Origin: Alloscardovia theropitheci
GTDB lineage: Bacteria > Actinomycetota > Actinomycetes > Actinomycetales > Bifidobacteriaceae
Length of the DNA: 38,332 bases
NCBI RefSeq assembly: GCF_004332295.1
Contig: NZ_RXLP01000012.1
Coordinates: forward strand, 1 to 38,332
Direction of reading: 5' to 3'
The notes under the pieces were generated by a model, which searched no databases, had not been told where the DNA came from, and was given only the letters and a program-made list of their open reading frames with translations. The position numbers were made by a program, and so were the translations under genes. Positions 16,166 through 23,736 of this stretch are shown one piece after another. Every line of letters begins with the position of its first letter. Position 1 is the stretch's first letter.

Positions 16166-17053
16166 TTAGGCAGAGCGCTCTGCCATTTCCACCACATTTT
16201 TAAGTAACATCGCGCGGGTCATTGGGCCCACTCCCCCAGGATTTGGAGTATAAGCACTGACTTTGCTATAGCACGATGGATCCACATCACCTTGTATCCG
16301 CCAGCGACCTTCTTCAGCAACAAAGACTCGTGACACACCAACATCAACGGTTATAGCACCATTTTTAATCATTTCTGGCTTAACGAAATGCGCTACTCCC
16401 ATTGCAGCGATAACGATATCTGCTTGTCTGATCTTATCTTCAATATCACGTGTCTTTGAATGACACATGGTAACGGTAGCATTTTTGCCTTTAAGACTGA
16501 GCATTAGCCCAATAGTACGGCCAATAGTAATACCTCGACCTAATACGCATACATCTTTACCGTTGAAATCAATTCCAGCATGTTCAAGTAATTCGATAAC
16601 ACCTCGTGGAGTACACGGCAAAGGGGTTTCCGGAAGTTTTTGCGTGTGTAATACAAGTTTTCCAAGATTCATCGGATGCATGCCATCTGCATCTTTATCA
16701 GGATCAATATGCTCGATTACTTTAAGTGTATTAACGTATTCTGGTAACGGTAATTGCACAATAAAACCGGTGCAATCTTCCCTATGATTCAATTCCTCAA
16801 TTGCTGCGATAATGCCATTTTCACTTGCATCTTCCGGCAAATCAATACGAATAGATTCAATACCGACCTCAGCACAATCTTTGTGCTTTCCCTCAACGTA
16901 TTTTACCGATCCGGGATCATTGCCCACTAAAATCGTACCCAACCCGCATCTAATTCCCTGAGCATTCAACTTTTGTACACGAGTAGCTAAATCTTGCTTA
17001 ATTTCGTGTGCTAAATCAGTTCCGCTGATACGCATTGGTGCAGGATTTGTCAC
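16166..17053 (-). CDS. folD: Bifunctional methylenetetrahydrofolate dehydrogenase/cyclohydrolase
   Basis: FolD interconverts 5,10-methylene-, methenyl- and 10-formyl-tetrahydrofolate with NADP. The 295-residue protein has YVEGKHKDCAEVGI (catalytic Lys), GFIVQLPLP, PCTPRGVIELLEH, the nucleotide-binding VLGRGITIGRTIG (usually GRSxIVGxP) and PNPGGVGPMTRAML at the C-terminus. The start is GTG 17053, set by GGGGAG 5 bases upstream; ATG 17035 (MRISGTDLAHEIKQ) lacks a site, and the open frame further upstream to 17260 overlaps the divergent transporter gene. It stands alone, divergent from the metal-uptake operon. Confidence 0.95.
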   Translation of the reverse strand: MTNPAPMRISGTDLAHEIKQDLATRVQKLNAQGIRCGLGTILVGNDPGSVKYVEGKHKDCAEVGIESIRIDLPEDASENGIIAAIEELNHREDCTGFIVQLPLPEYVNTLKVIEHIDPDKDADGMHPMNLGKLVLHTQKLPETPLPCTPRGVIELLEHAGIDFNGKDVCVLGRGITIGRTIGLMLSLKGKNATVTMCHSKTRDIEDKIRQADIVIAAMGVAHFVKPEMIKNGAITVDVGVSRVFVAEEGRWRIQGDVDPSCYSKVSAYTPNPGGVGPMTRAMLLKNVVEMAERSA

Positions 17054-17116
17054 AATAACTCCCCGTGAACTCCCTCGTGTCCTGTCATATACGGGTTTAA
17101 TGATACTATGACTAGT

Positions 17117-17138
17117 ACACATAACGTGAGCTATGTGT
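17117..17138. promoter_or_regulatory. Inverted repeat between folD and the metal-uptake operon
   Basis: ACACATA (17117-17123) and TATGTGT (17132-17138) form a 7-bp inverted repeat with an 8-base centre, midway in the divergent promoter region. Metal importers of this type are normally under a Zur- or MntR-like repressor, so this is a candidate operator. It does not match a consensus I can name. Confidence 0.4.
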
Positions 17139-17180
17139 GTAATTTGTTTGATTGTTCTAATGTAGAAAGAGTCAAGTGAG

Positions 17181-18155
17181 ATGAAAATGCATCGAAACTT
17201 TGACGCAATTGCAATTTTCCGTCGTTCAGTAGCTGTGCTGGCTGTCGGCGCATCCCTCATCGCAATGAGTGCGTGCGGTCCTCAGAATAATAATTCCGAT
17301 ACAAATAAGAAGTCTCAGGATTCTTCTGAAACAGCTAAGGCACAAGATCCTATTACTGTCGTTGCGTCTGTTAATCAGTGGGGATCTTTGGCCGAAGAAA
17401 TTGGTGGTGAGCACGTTCAAGTAACGTCCATTATCAATAATTCAACCGTTGAACCTCACGATTATGAAGCATCTGCATCAGATTTATCTAAGCTTACAGC
17501 CGCCCAGGTAGCTGTGGTTAATGGTGCTGATTATGATGCCTGGGCTACAAAAGCCGTCACATCACAGAAATCTGTTTCAGTCGTTAACGCGGCCTCAATC
17601 GTAGGCGCGAGCGAATCTGACAATCCACACTTGTGGTTCTCTAAGGATGCTCGTAAAGCAGTAGCAGATTCCCTACTCAAGACTTATTCACAGCTCCTTC
17701 CAGCATCTAAGGACTATTTCCAGAAGCAGTATGATGCATGGTCTAAGAGTGAGAAGGAATTAGATTCTAAGCTTACTGAATTCAAAGACGCTAATAAGAA
17801 CAAGAAATATGCGGCGACAGAATCCGTAGCTTATTATCTCTTCTCCGATATGGGATTAGCTGATGCTACACCGGAAGGCTATGCTAATTCCGCTGCAAAT
17901 GAAGCTGAGCCGACTCCTGGTGATTTACAAGAATTCCAGTCTCTTATCGAAGACCACGGCATAAGCCTTTTGGTTAATAATCCGCAAGAAAGCTCTGATG
18001 CAACTAATATGCTGACAGGCACTGCTGGAAAAAGCGACGTTCCTGTTCTTGATGTGACAGAGCAACTGCCAACGGACTATAAGACATTGACTCAATGGAT
18101 TTCAGCATTAATTGATGATGCGACATCTAAATTAGCTCAGGATTCAGCAGAATAA
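17181..18155 (+). CDS. Zn/Mn ABC transporter substrate-binding lipoprotein
   Basis: A 324-residue cluster A-I (ZnuA/AdcA-type) metal-binding lipoprotein. The signal peptide ends at lipobox MSAC (Cys about residue 31), then a charged linker of 25 residues. Ligand motifs are VEPHDYEAS (His) and NPHLWFSKDA (His); the third histidine of classical ZnuA appears replaced by Glu in AATESVAYYLF. There is no His-rich loop. It is followed by an ATPase and a permease gene, so it delivers a divalent metal, probably zinc, to the importer. A hairpin after it (18214-18243) likely raises its level over the other two subunits. The site AGAAAGAG lies 9 bases before ATG 17181; ATG 17187 is an alternative. Confidence 0.93.
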   Translation: MKMHRNFDAIAIFRRSVAVLAVGASLIAMSACGPQNNNSDTNKKSQDSSETAKAQDPITVVASVNQWGSLAEEIGGEHVQVTSIINNSTVEPHDYEASASDLSKLTAAQVAVVNGADYDAWATKAVTSQKSVSVVNAASIVGASESDNPHLWFSKDARKAVADSLLKTYSQLLPASKDYFQKQYDAWSKSEKELDSKLTEFKDANKNKKYAATESVAYYLFSDMGLADATPEGYANSAANEAEPTPGDLQEFQSLIEDHGISLLVNNPQESSDATNMLTGTAGKSDVPVLDVTEQLPTDYKTLTQWISALIDDATSKLAQDSAE

Positions 18156-18213
18156 ATATTATGTTCATTCCTCAGTTATGAGCATAATTCTCATATATCT
18201 CATGATATAAATG

Positions 18214-18243
18214 TAGGGTGCTAGGCAATTGCGTAGCACCCTA
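18214..18243 (+). terminator. Intercistronic hairpin (attenuator) after the binding-protein gene
   Basis: A 10-bp stem, TAGGGTGCTA (18214-18223) with TAGCACCCTA (18234-18243), lies in the 105-base gap before the ATPase gene. The T tail is short (TTT), which fits partial termination or 3' protection. Confidence 0.6.
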
Positions 18244-18260
18244 TTTGTAGAAAGCACATT

Positions 18261-19244
18261 ATGACTTCTTCCTCAGAAACGTCAACTCATACCCATATGA
18301 CGTCTCCAGCAGACGACAAGCAGAATAATTCAGCACCTATTATCGAATTTATTGATGCTGAAATAAAACGAGGCTCCCAGACAATATGGTCACATGGTAA
18401 TTTCTCCTTGCCACGAGGCAGCGTTACTGCAATAGTCGGAACAAATGGTACGGGTAAAACTACCATGCTTTCTGCGGAACTGGGAATTTTGCCATTATCG
18501 TCTGGAAAACTCAATGTGCTTGGAGCACCAGCTGGAAAGAATAATGCTCGCATAGGCTATGTACCGCAAAATTATACTGAAATTAGTGAAAGCAATATAA
18601 CGGTTTTTGACTTTGTTCTTTTAGGTATTTCTGGCTCACGATGGGGATTCATGCCTTCTCGAAAACAAGACCGTGAAGAGGTCAACAAGATTCTCGAATT
18701 CGTACGACTACAGGAACATTCTTATAAGCGTATCCGTGAACTTTCTGGAGGACAGCGTCAGCGTGCTGCTATAGCTCAGGCACTCGTTAATAAGCCAGAA
18801 CTTTTGATCCTCGATGAGCCTTTGGCAAATCTAGATATATCCAGCCAGAATTCTATCGTTGAGCTTTTATCACAACTCAATAAAAAAATGGGAATGACTA
18901 TTCAGGTCGTTGCGCATGATTTAAATATTCTCCTTCCCATACTGACCGGAGCTGTATATCTGCTCGATGGGCATCCTCATTATTCGTCTATGAATAATAT
19001 GCTCGATTCTCAGCTACTCACCCACTTATACGGCACTAAGGTTGAAATCATTACAACCCCACAGGGCGATATGTTCGTCACTCATAATTCAGCTATGGAG
19101 CCATCCAGCCGAACTGTTCATGATGAGCATCTAACAAAAGATGCGGCGCAATGGCATTCTGCCCAACAAGCTCAGGCTCGCCTAGAAGCTAATCATCATA
19201 ACCACGCAGATTCGCAGGAATCACAAGACTTACAGGAGGATTAA
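18261..19244 (+). CDS. Metal ABC transporter ATP-binding protein
   Basis: A 327-residue ABC ATPase that drives the Zn/Mn importer. Walker A is GTNGTGKTT (about residue 60), Q-loop GYVPQNY, signature LSGGQRQR, Walker B LLILDEPLANLD and switch VAHDLN. It is longer than the usual 240-260 residues: extra tails exist at both ends, the first with THTHM and the last with NHHNHAD, which look like metal-binding histidine clusters. GAAAG lies upstream of the ATG. The stop codon overlaps the permease start (TAATG), so translation is coupled. Confidence 0.94.
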   Translation: MTSSSETSTHTHMTSPADDKQNNSAPIIEFIDAEIKRGSQTIWSHGNFSLPRGSVTAIVGTNGTGKTTMLSAELGILPLSSGKLNVLGAPAGKNNARIGYVPQNYTEISESNITVFDFVLLGISGSRWGFMPSRKQDREEVNKILEFVRLQEHSYKRIRELSGGQRQRAAIAQALVNKPELLILDEPLANLDISSQNSIVELLSQLNKKMGMTIQVVAHDLNILLPILTGAVYLLDGHPHYSSMNNMLDSQLLTHLYGTKVEIITTPQGDMFVTHNSAMEPSSRTVHDEHLTKDAAQWHSAQQAQARLEANHHNHADSQESQDLQED

Positions 19245-20062
19245 TGCTTTACAACCCTGAATGGATGACTGTCCTCCAGACGAGTTTTGTACAACGAGCA
19301 TTCATCGCTGGGATTCTTATCTCAATTGCTGCAGCAGCAGTGGGATATTTTGTTATTACACGTAAATCCACTTTTGCCACTCATGCTTTGGCACATATTG
19401 GCTTACCAGGCGCTACCGGCGCTGTCTTACTTGGTATCCCCGTGCTATGGGGTATGGGGCTCTTTGCAATTGGAGGAGCTCTCGTTATCGGTGCTCTTGG
19501 GAAACGAGCCTCTGACCGTGAAGTTGCAACTGGATCTGTCTTAGCCTTTGCGACAGCTCTTGGTCTGTATTTTTCGAATTTATCATCGGGTGCGGCGAAG
19601 CAAATGCAGTCCATCTTATTTGGATCTGTGCTTACTATTACTGAAGATCAGCTTATTATTTTCGCGCTTTTTGATGTGATACTTGTAGCGCTTCTTCTTA
19701 TCATTTTTAGACCCTTGCTTTTCAGCTCTTTAGATGAAAATGTCGCTCGAGCCAAGGGGCTTCCTGTAACACTCTTAGGCATAATTTTCATGGTTATGAT
19801 GGGAAGTGTCATTACTGTAGCAGTTCCAGCAGTAGGAACTTTGCTTATTTTCGCACTTGTTATTACTCCTGCGGATACTGCAATGATGATTACTCGTTCA
19901 CCTCTGCGCGCCATCATCGCAACTTTCGTTATTTGCTTAGTTTCAATATGGGGTGGATTGCTTCTTTCCACCATTTTCGATATGCCACCAAGCTTTGTTA
20001 TCGTCACTATTAGTGTCGTGATATGGCTCGTAACAAAGGCAATTGCGGCTATAAGAAAGTAG
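19244..20062 (+). CDS. Metal ABC transporter permease
   Basis: A 272-residue permease of the ABC-3 family (ZnuB/MntB). About eight membrane helices are visible. The family's loops GLPVTLLG and ITPADTAMMITRSPLRA (the ATPase-coupling region) are present, as is the N-terminal ISIAAAAVGYFVITRKSTFATHALAHIGLPGATGAV-type segment. ATG 19244 shares a base with the preceding stop, and AGGAGG lies just before it. It is the last gene of the operon and is followed by a terminator. Confidence 0.94.
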   Translation: MLYNPEWMTVLQTSFVQRAFIAGILISIAAAAVGYFVITRKSTFATHALAHIGLPGATGAVLLGIPVLWGMGLFAIGGALVIGALGKRASDREVATGSVLAFATALGLYFSNLSSGAAKQMQSILFGSVLTITEDQLIIFALFDVILVALLLIIFRPLLFSSLDENVARAKGLPVTLLGIIFMVMMGSVITVAVPAVGTLLIFALVITPADTAMMITRSPLRAIIATFVICLVSIWGGLLLSTIFDMPPSFVIVTISVVIWLVTKAIAAIRK

Positions 20063-20144
20063 GAATAATCTCTTAATCGCCTTTTACAGCTTTCCGAATT
20101 ACTGTTTAGCCAACTGCTTTCATAAAACTGTTAAATCGTTCTAG

Positions 20145-20188
20145 AAGGACTTGGATACTTACCTACATACGACAGCATCTAAGTCCTT
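20145..20188 (+). terminator. Terminator of the metal-uptake operon
   Basis: AAGGACTTGGAT (20145-20156) pairs with ATCTAAGTCCTT (20177-20188) over 12 bp with one G-T pair, across a 20-base loop. It is followed by TATTTATT. It lies 82 bases after the permease stop. Confidence 0.75.
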
Positions 20189-20382
20189 TATTTATTCTCC
20201 TTGAGATGATACTTTTCCCTCTTTAATCTGATTGACTTCATTCAGGTAAAAATTATCAAACAATGGGATACTCTAATGCACATTTTTCCCTTTGTTCCTT
20301 CTGTATGCGAAATGGTCAGGCTAGTTCCTTATATCCTCATTGATATTAGTGCGCCAAATTCGCAACCATTGCAAAAGCATGA

Positions 20383-20427
20383 GGGTTGTTCTTGATCTAC
20401 TCGTACTACGTAGATCAAGAACAACCC
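20383..20427 (-). terminator. Large hairpin at the end of carD
   Basis: A perfect 18-bp stem (GGGTTGTTCTTGATCTAC, 20383-20400, complement 20410-20427) with a 9-base loop lies 28 bases after the carD stop. As at rpsA, the stem ends in ACAACCC followed by TCAT on the minus strand and has no U tract. Confidence 0.75.
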
Positions 20428-20455
20428 CGTATGGCTATAAACTTAAATATTATAT

Positions 20456-21055
20456 CTACTTCTTTTTAGAAGCCCTCGCCGCTTCTTCCTCCACTCGAAG
20501 CAATGTCGCATCTGCCGGCTCTTCTGGAGCCATCGCATGATGCTTTTCGTCGCCTGGTTGAGGGTCCTCGTAGCCGAGATTGACATCCAATAAACGCTGA
20601 GCTTCGTCTTCTTCAAGTTTTTCACTCAAGGCAATTTCAGAAGTCAAAATAGCGCGAGCGCGCGAAAGCATACGCTTTTCTCCGGCAGAAAGTCCGTGAT
20701 CATTATCGTCGCGCTGTGCCAAATCACGTACAACTTCTGCAACTTTATTCACATCGCCGGAAGCAATTTTTTCTTGATTGAGCTTGTAGCGACGAGACCA
20801 GTTTGTCTTTTCTTCAACGATAGGTGTACGTAAAATCTCAAAAACCTTTGCTACTGCAACAGTATCAACGATATCGCGTACTCCGAGCTTTTCAACAGTG
20901 TCAGCAGGTACGTTAATTGTCAAACCATCAGAAGAAAGAACAGAAAGCTTAAGATATACTTTTTTCTCTCCGCGTAGTTCTCGTTCGGAAATTTCTTCTA
21001 TACGAGCAGCACCATGTCGTGGATAAACGACGGTGTCTCCTACCTTATAATCCAT
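20456..21055 (-). CDS. carD: CarD-family RNA polymerase-binding transcription regulator
   Basis: A 199-residue CarD protein, which in actinobacteria binds the RNA polymerase beta subunit and stabilises open promoter complexes, notably at rRNA promoters. The N-terminal Tudor-like RNA-polymerase-interacting domain is clear ([22 protein letters not shown]), and a helical DNA-binding domain follows ([27 protein letters not shown]). The acidic, Lys-ending tail ([11 protein letters not shown]) makes it about 35 residues longer than the mycobacterial protein. ATG 21055 is chosen: the upstream frame has no site and GGAGGG lies upstream here. It is divergent from a response-regulator gene. Confidence 0.95.
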   Translation of the reverse strand: MDYKVGDTVVYPRHGAARIEEISERELRGEKKVYLKLSVLSSDGLTINVPADTVEKLGVRDIVDTVAVAKVFEILRTPIVEEKTNWSRRYKLNQEKIASGDVNKVAEVVRDLAQRDDNDHGLSAGEKRMLSRARAILTSEIALSEKLEEDEAQRLLDVNLGYEDPQPGDEKHHAMAPEEPADATLLRVEEEAARASKKK

Positions 21056-21180
21056 AAAAAGTAAGCCCTCCAGCAAAAAATACAATGTGTAAATTGTGCC
21101 ATACGGCGCGGACACTTCATTTAGCCGCATATTGCGCTATTATAAATAGAAATACAGCAATCTCACGAGAAAGCTTTGAT

Positions 21181-21900
21181 ATGAATACGCCTACAACGCG
21201 CCCTGTGCAGCACACTATTCTCGTTGTGGAAGATGAGCCAACGCTCGCGACAGCTATCGCACAGCGCTTGGCTTCTGAAGGATGGAATGCTCGAGTCATC
21301 GGAGATGGAGCAAGTGCCGTCCAAGCCGCAGCACAGTTTAAGCCTGATTTAATTATTATGGACATTATGCTTCCAGTCATGGATGGTTTGGAAGCAACTA
21401 AGCGCATCGTTGCATCTCGTCCGGTACCTATTTTGATGCTCACTGCCCGTGATGACGAAGCCGATAAGGTTATTGGTTTGGGAGCAGGCGCGGATGATTA
21501 TATGACTAAGCCATTTTCTATGCGCGAGCTCATCGCGCGATGCAAGGCTCTATTACGTCGAGTCGAACGCGCTAAGGTTATCGCTAAGAATTCAGAGAAT
21601 GAAAAAGTTTTGCAATTCGGCGACTTGGTTATCGACCCTGCACAACGCATTGTTACAGTTAACCGTGAAGTTATCCATTTAACCCCTACCGAATTTGATT
21701 TGCTTTCCACCCTAGCGCGTAAGCCTAAGAGTGTACTCACCCGCGAAAAGCTTCTAGAAGAGGTATGGGACTGGGTTGATGCTTCTGGCACTCGAACTGT
21801 TGATTCACACGTTAAGGCATTGCGACATAAGCTGGGAGCTGACATGATTCGCACTGTTCACGGTGTGGGTTATGCGTTCGAACCACCAGTAGCTGAGTAG
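21181..21900 (+). CDS. OmpR/PhoB-family response regulator
   Basis: A 239-residue two-domain regulator. The receiver domain has VVEDEP, phospho-acceptor Asp61 in IIMDIMLPVMDG, LTARDD and the lysine of MTKPFSM. The output domain (about residues 140-237) is an OmpR-type winged helix (LTPTEFDLLSTLA, REKLLEEVW, TVDSHVKALRHKL, TVHGVGYAFE). ATG 21181 follows AGAAAG. The cognate kinase gene is downstream but separated by a hairpin. The -10-like TATTATAAA at about 21138-21147 may be its promoter. Target genes unknown; the pair resembles PhoP/PhoR or RegX3/SenX3 types. Confidence 0.93.
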   Translation: MNTPTTRPVQHTILVVEDEPTLATAIAQRLASEGWNARVIGDGASAVQAAAQFKPDLIIMDIMLPVMDGLEATKRIVASRPVPILMLTARDDEADKVIGLGAGADDYMTKPFSMRELIARCKALLRRVERAKVIAKNSENEKVLQFGDLVIDPAQRIVTVNREVIHLTPTEFDLLSTLARKPKSVLTREKLLEEVWDWVDASGTRTVDSHVKALRHKLGADMIRTVHGVGYAFEPPVAE

Positions 21901-21913
21901 TTCACACCCCTTT

Positions 21914-21975
21914 AAGCGCTACACCGTATCTGTGTGTGACTTCACGTCACATATATGCAGATGGCTGTAGCGCTT
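21914..21975 (+). terminator. Long branched hairpin between the regulator and kinase genes
   Basis: AAGCGCTACA (21914-21923) pairs with TGTAGCGCTT (21966-21975), and the interior folds further (TGTGTGAC with GTCACATA; ATCTG with CAGAT). TTTTAT follows. It would terminate most transcripts of the regulator and leave less kinase. Confidence 0.75.
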
Positions 21976-22067
21976 TTATATGAACGCGCATAATTACTCA
22001 TACACACTGATGCACTTTCGCATTTCGTATCTTTTATTCCTTAACAATTCAAAAAAGCGACACTATT

Positions 22068-23153
22068 ATGGCACCTTCTTCGCAAACCGACAGTAAACAA
22101 AACTCACATGTTTCTGCTCATTTTAATCGGTATCGTCCTCTTGGAATTATCTCATCTCTTAAAATTGAACTCAGTGTTCTCATCGTTGTAGATACATTTT
22201 TAGCTTTTGTAGCTGCATGGGGATTATTAAAATTAGGGCTTTCAGGATGGATCGCGCTACCTATTACGCTCATCATAGCTTTGGGCGTTACCTATTTCTT
22301 TGCCCAAGGATTAACCGCTCCCCTGCGCGAAATTCGAGATGCTGCCGAAGCTCTTACTCAAGGTGACTATACTAAACGCGTTTCTATGGCTCTTGACAGC
22401 AATGATGAAGTAGGCCAATTATCACGCTCATTTAATGTCATGGCAGACGAACTCGCTCATGCAGATCAGATGCGTCGTGATTTAATCGCAAATGTTAGCC
22501 ATGAACTTCGTACTCCTGTATCAGCTCTGCAAGCGTTAGTCGAGAATATGGCTGATGGCGTTGTAGAGCCAACTCCCGCAAATCTTGAAGGAATTCTTAA
22601 TCAGACACAGCGCTTAGGTGATCTTATCGCTTTCCTTCTCGATTTGAGCCGAATGGAGGCAGGAGCTGCAAGCTTAGAAATTACAAAGTTTAACGTACTT
22701 GATTTCCTTGATGATGTTGTTGCTCCTTTGGAAATTGCAGATGCAAGCCACAACCACCATATCGCGTTGCGTGTCTCACCACAGATCTGGATGGAAGGTG
22801 ATGAGGATCGTCTTCGTCAGCTTTTTACGAATATCATTGCGAACGCGCTCAAACATTCAGCAGATAATACTTCTATTGTTATCGAAGCGCGCGAAGATAC
22901 TAGTAACGGTTTTATTATCGCTAATGTAGTCAACTTTGGCTCACAAATTGCTCCTGAAGACCGTTCAGACATATTCCGTCGATATGTGAAAGGCCATCAT
23001 AACCGCCCAGGAACAATGTCTGGCGGAACTGGCTTGGGCTTATCCATCGCACGCTGGGCGGCCGGGCTTCACGGCGGAACTGTACAGGTAGTTGATGATT
23101 CACGAGGAGTTAACTTCGAAATCACATTACCAAAATGGCATATCGAAGAGTAG
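22068..23153 (+). CDS. Sensor histidine kinase with minimal extracellular part
   Basis: A 361-residue membrane kinase, probable partner of the regulator upstream. Two membrane segments (about residues 33-55 and 60-80) are joined by only a few residues, so no extracellular sensing domain exists. A HAMP domain (80-132; LTAPLREIRDAAEALTQGDY) and a HisKA domain with phospho-acceptor His145 in NVSHELRTP follow, then a HATPase domain with the N box (FTNIIANALKHSADN) and GTGLGLSIARWAAGLHGG. Sensing must be intramembrane or through a partner. The ribosome site is weak. Confidence 0.93.
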   Translation: MAPSSQTDSKQNSHVSAHFNRYRPLGIISSLKIELSVLIVVDTFLAFVAAWGLLKLGLSGWIALPITLIIALGVTYFFAQGLTAPLREIRDAAEALTQGDYTKRVSMALDSNDEVGQLSRSFNVMADELAHADQMRRDLIANVSHELRTPVSALQALVENMADGVVEPTPANLEGILNQTQRLGDLIAFLLDLSRMEAGAASLEITKFNVLDFLDDVVAPLEIADASHNHHIALRVSPQIWMEGDEDRLRQLFTNIIANALKHSADNTSIVIEAREDTSNGFIIANVVNFGSQIAPEDRSDIFRRYVKGHHNRPGTMSGGTGLGLSIARWAAGLHGGTVQVVDDSRGVNFEITLPKWHIEE

Positions 23154-23175
23154 CTCTCCATCTCTCTTCAATACC

Positions 23176-23220
23176 GCCTCTCACAGCTTGTTTTATATGG
23201 CATGTTGTGAGAGGCTTTTT
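23176..23220 (+). terminator. Terminator of the histidine kinase gene
   Basis: GCCTCTCACA (23176-23185) pairs with TGTGAGAGGC (23206-23215), followed directly by TTTTT. A textbook intrinsic terminator. Confidence 0.88.
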
Positions 23221-23244
23221 CGTCCAGTGCACGTGAAAAACTAT

Positions 23245-23260
23245 TCGAACAAATGTTCGA
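23245..23260 (+). promoter_or_regulatory. SOS (LexA) box of umuDC
   Basis: TCGAAC-AAAT-GTTCGA is a perfect match to the actinobacterial LexA consensus TCGAAC-N4-GTTCGA. It directly abuts the ribosome site AAGGTGG (23261-23267), so a bound LexA would cover the promoter or start region of umuD. Confidence 0.92.
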
Positions 23261-23272
23261 AAGGTGGTTGTG

Positions 23273-23689
23273 ATGGCTGTTCCTATCGCCCTTGAGGCCG
23301 TGCATGCGGGATTCCCGTCTGTAGCGCAAGATTACTTTTCCGGAGATTTTTCTTTCGACACAAACGTTATTACACATCCCGATACATCATTTATCGTGCG
23401 CGTTTCAGGTACATCAATGACAAACGCGGGAATCTTCGATGGCGATCTTGCTATCGTTGACCGTTCTCTCACTCCCCAAGATGGCGATATTGTTATTGCA
23501 GCCCTCGATGGAGAGCTTACTGTCAAACGTTTAATATCGAATACTTCTGGACAGCCTGTACTTCACGCAGAGAATTCCCAGTTCCCTGATATTCAACTGT
23601 ATTTTGACGAATCAGTAACTATCTGGGGTGTGGTCATTGGAAACTATCACCCTCAATGCGAACGTGCAACTATACGCATGAACGCATAA
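23273..23689 (+). CDS. umuD: UmuD/LexA-type S24 self-cleaving protein
   Basis: A 138-residue peptidase S24 protein without a DNA-binding domain, as in UmuD, the regulatory subunit of DNA polymerase V. The cleavage site is Ala12-Gly13 in HAGFPSVAQDY, the catalytic serine is Ser48 in VSGTSM, and the lysine is Lys85 in ELTVKR. After RecA-stimulated cleavage, UmuD' would join UmuC. ATG 23273 is preferred over GTG 23264 because AAGGTGG lies 5 bases upstream. The gene is controlled by the SOS box just before it and is followed by umuC. Confidence 0.93.
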   Translation: MAVPIALEAVHAGFPSVAQDYFSGDFSFDTNVITHPDTSFIVRVSGTSMTNAGIFDGDLAIVDRSLTPQDGDIVIAALDGELTVKRLISNTSGQPVLHAENSQFPDIQLYFDESVTIWGVVIGNYHPQCERATIRMNA

Positions 23690-23736
23690 GAATCTTCCAT
23701 CACGGATTTATTCAAGAGAGTACGAGTGTAAGTATC

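Larger units (their letters stand above)
20063..20455. other. Intergenic stretch between the permease gene and carD
   Basis: The gap holds two terminators (20145-20188 and 20383-20427). Between them, on the plus strand, TTGACT followed 16 bases later by TATCAA (near 20241-20268) is a weak promoter-like pair. No ORF with features is present. A small RNA ending at the carD hairpin is possible but unsupported. Confidence 0.4.
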
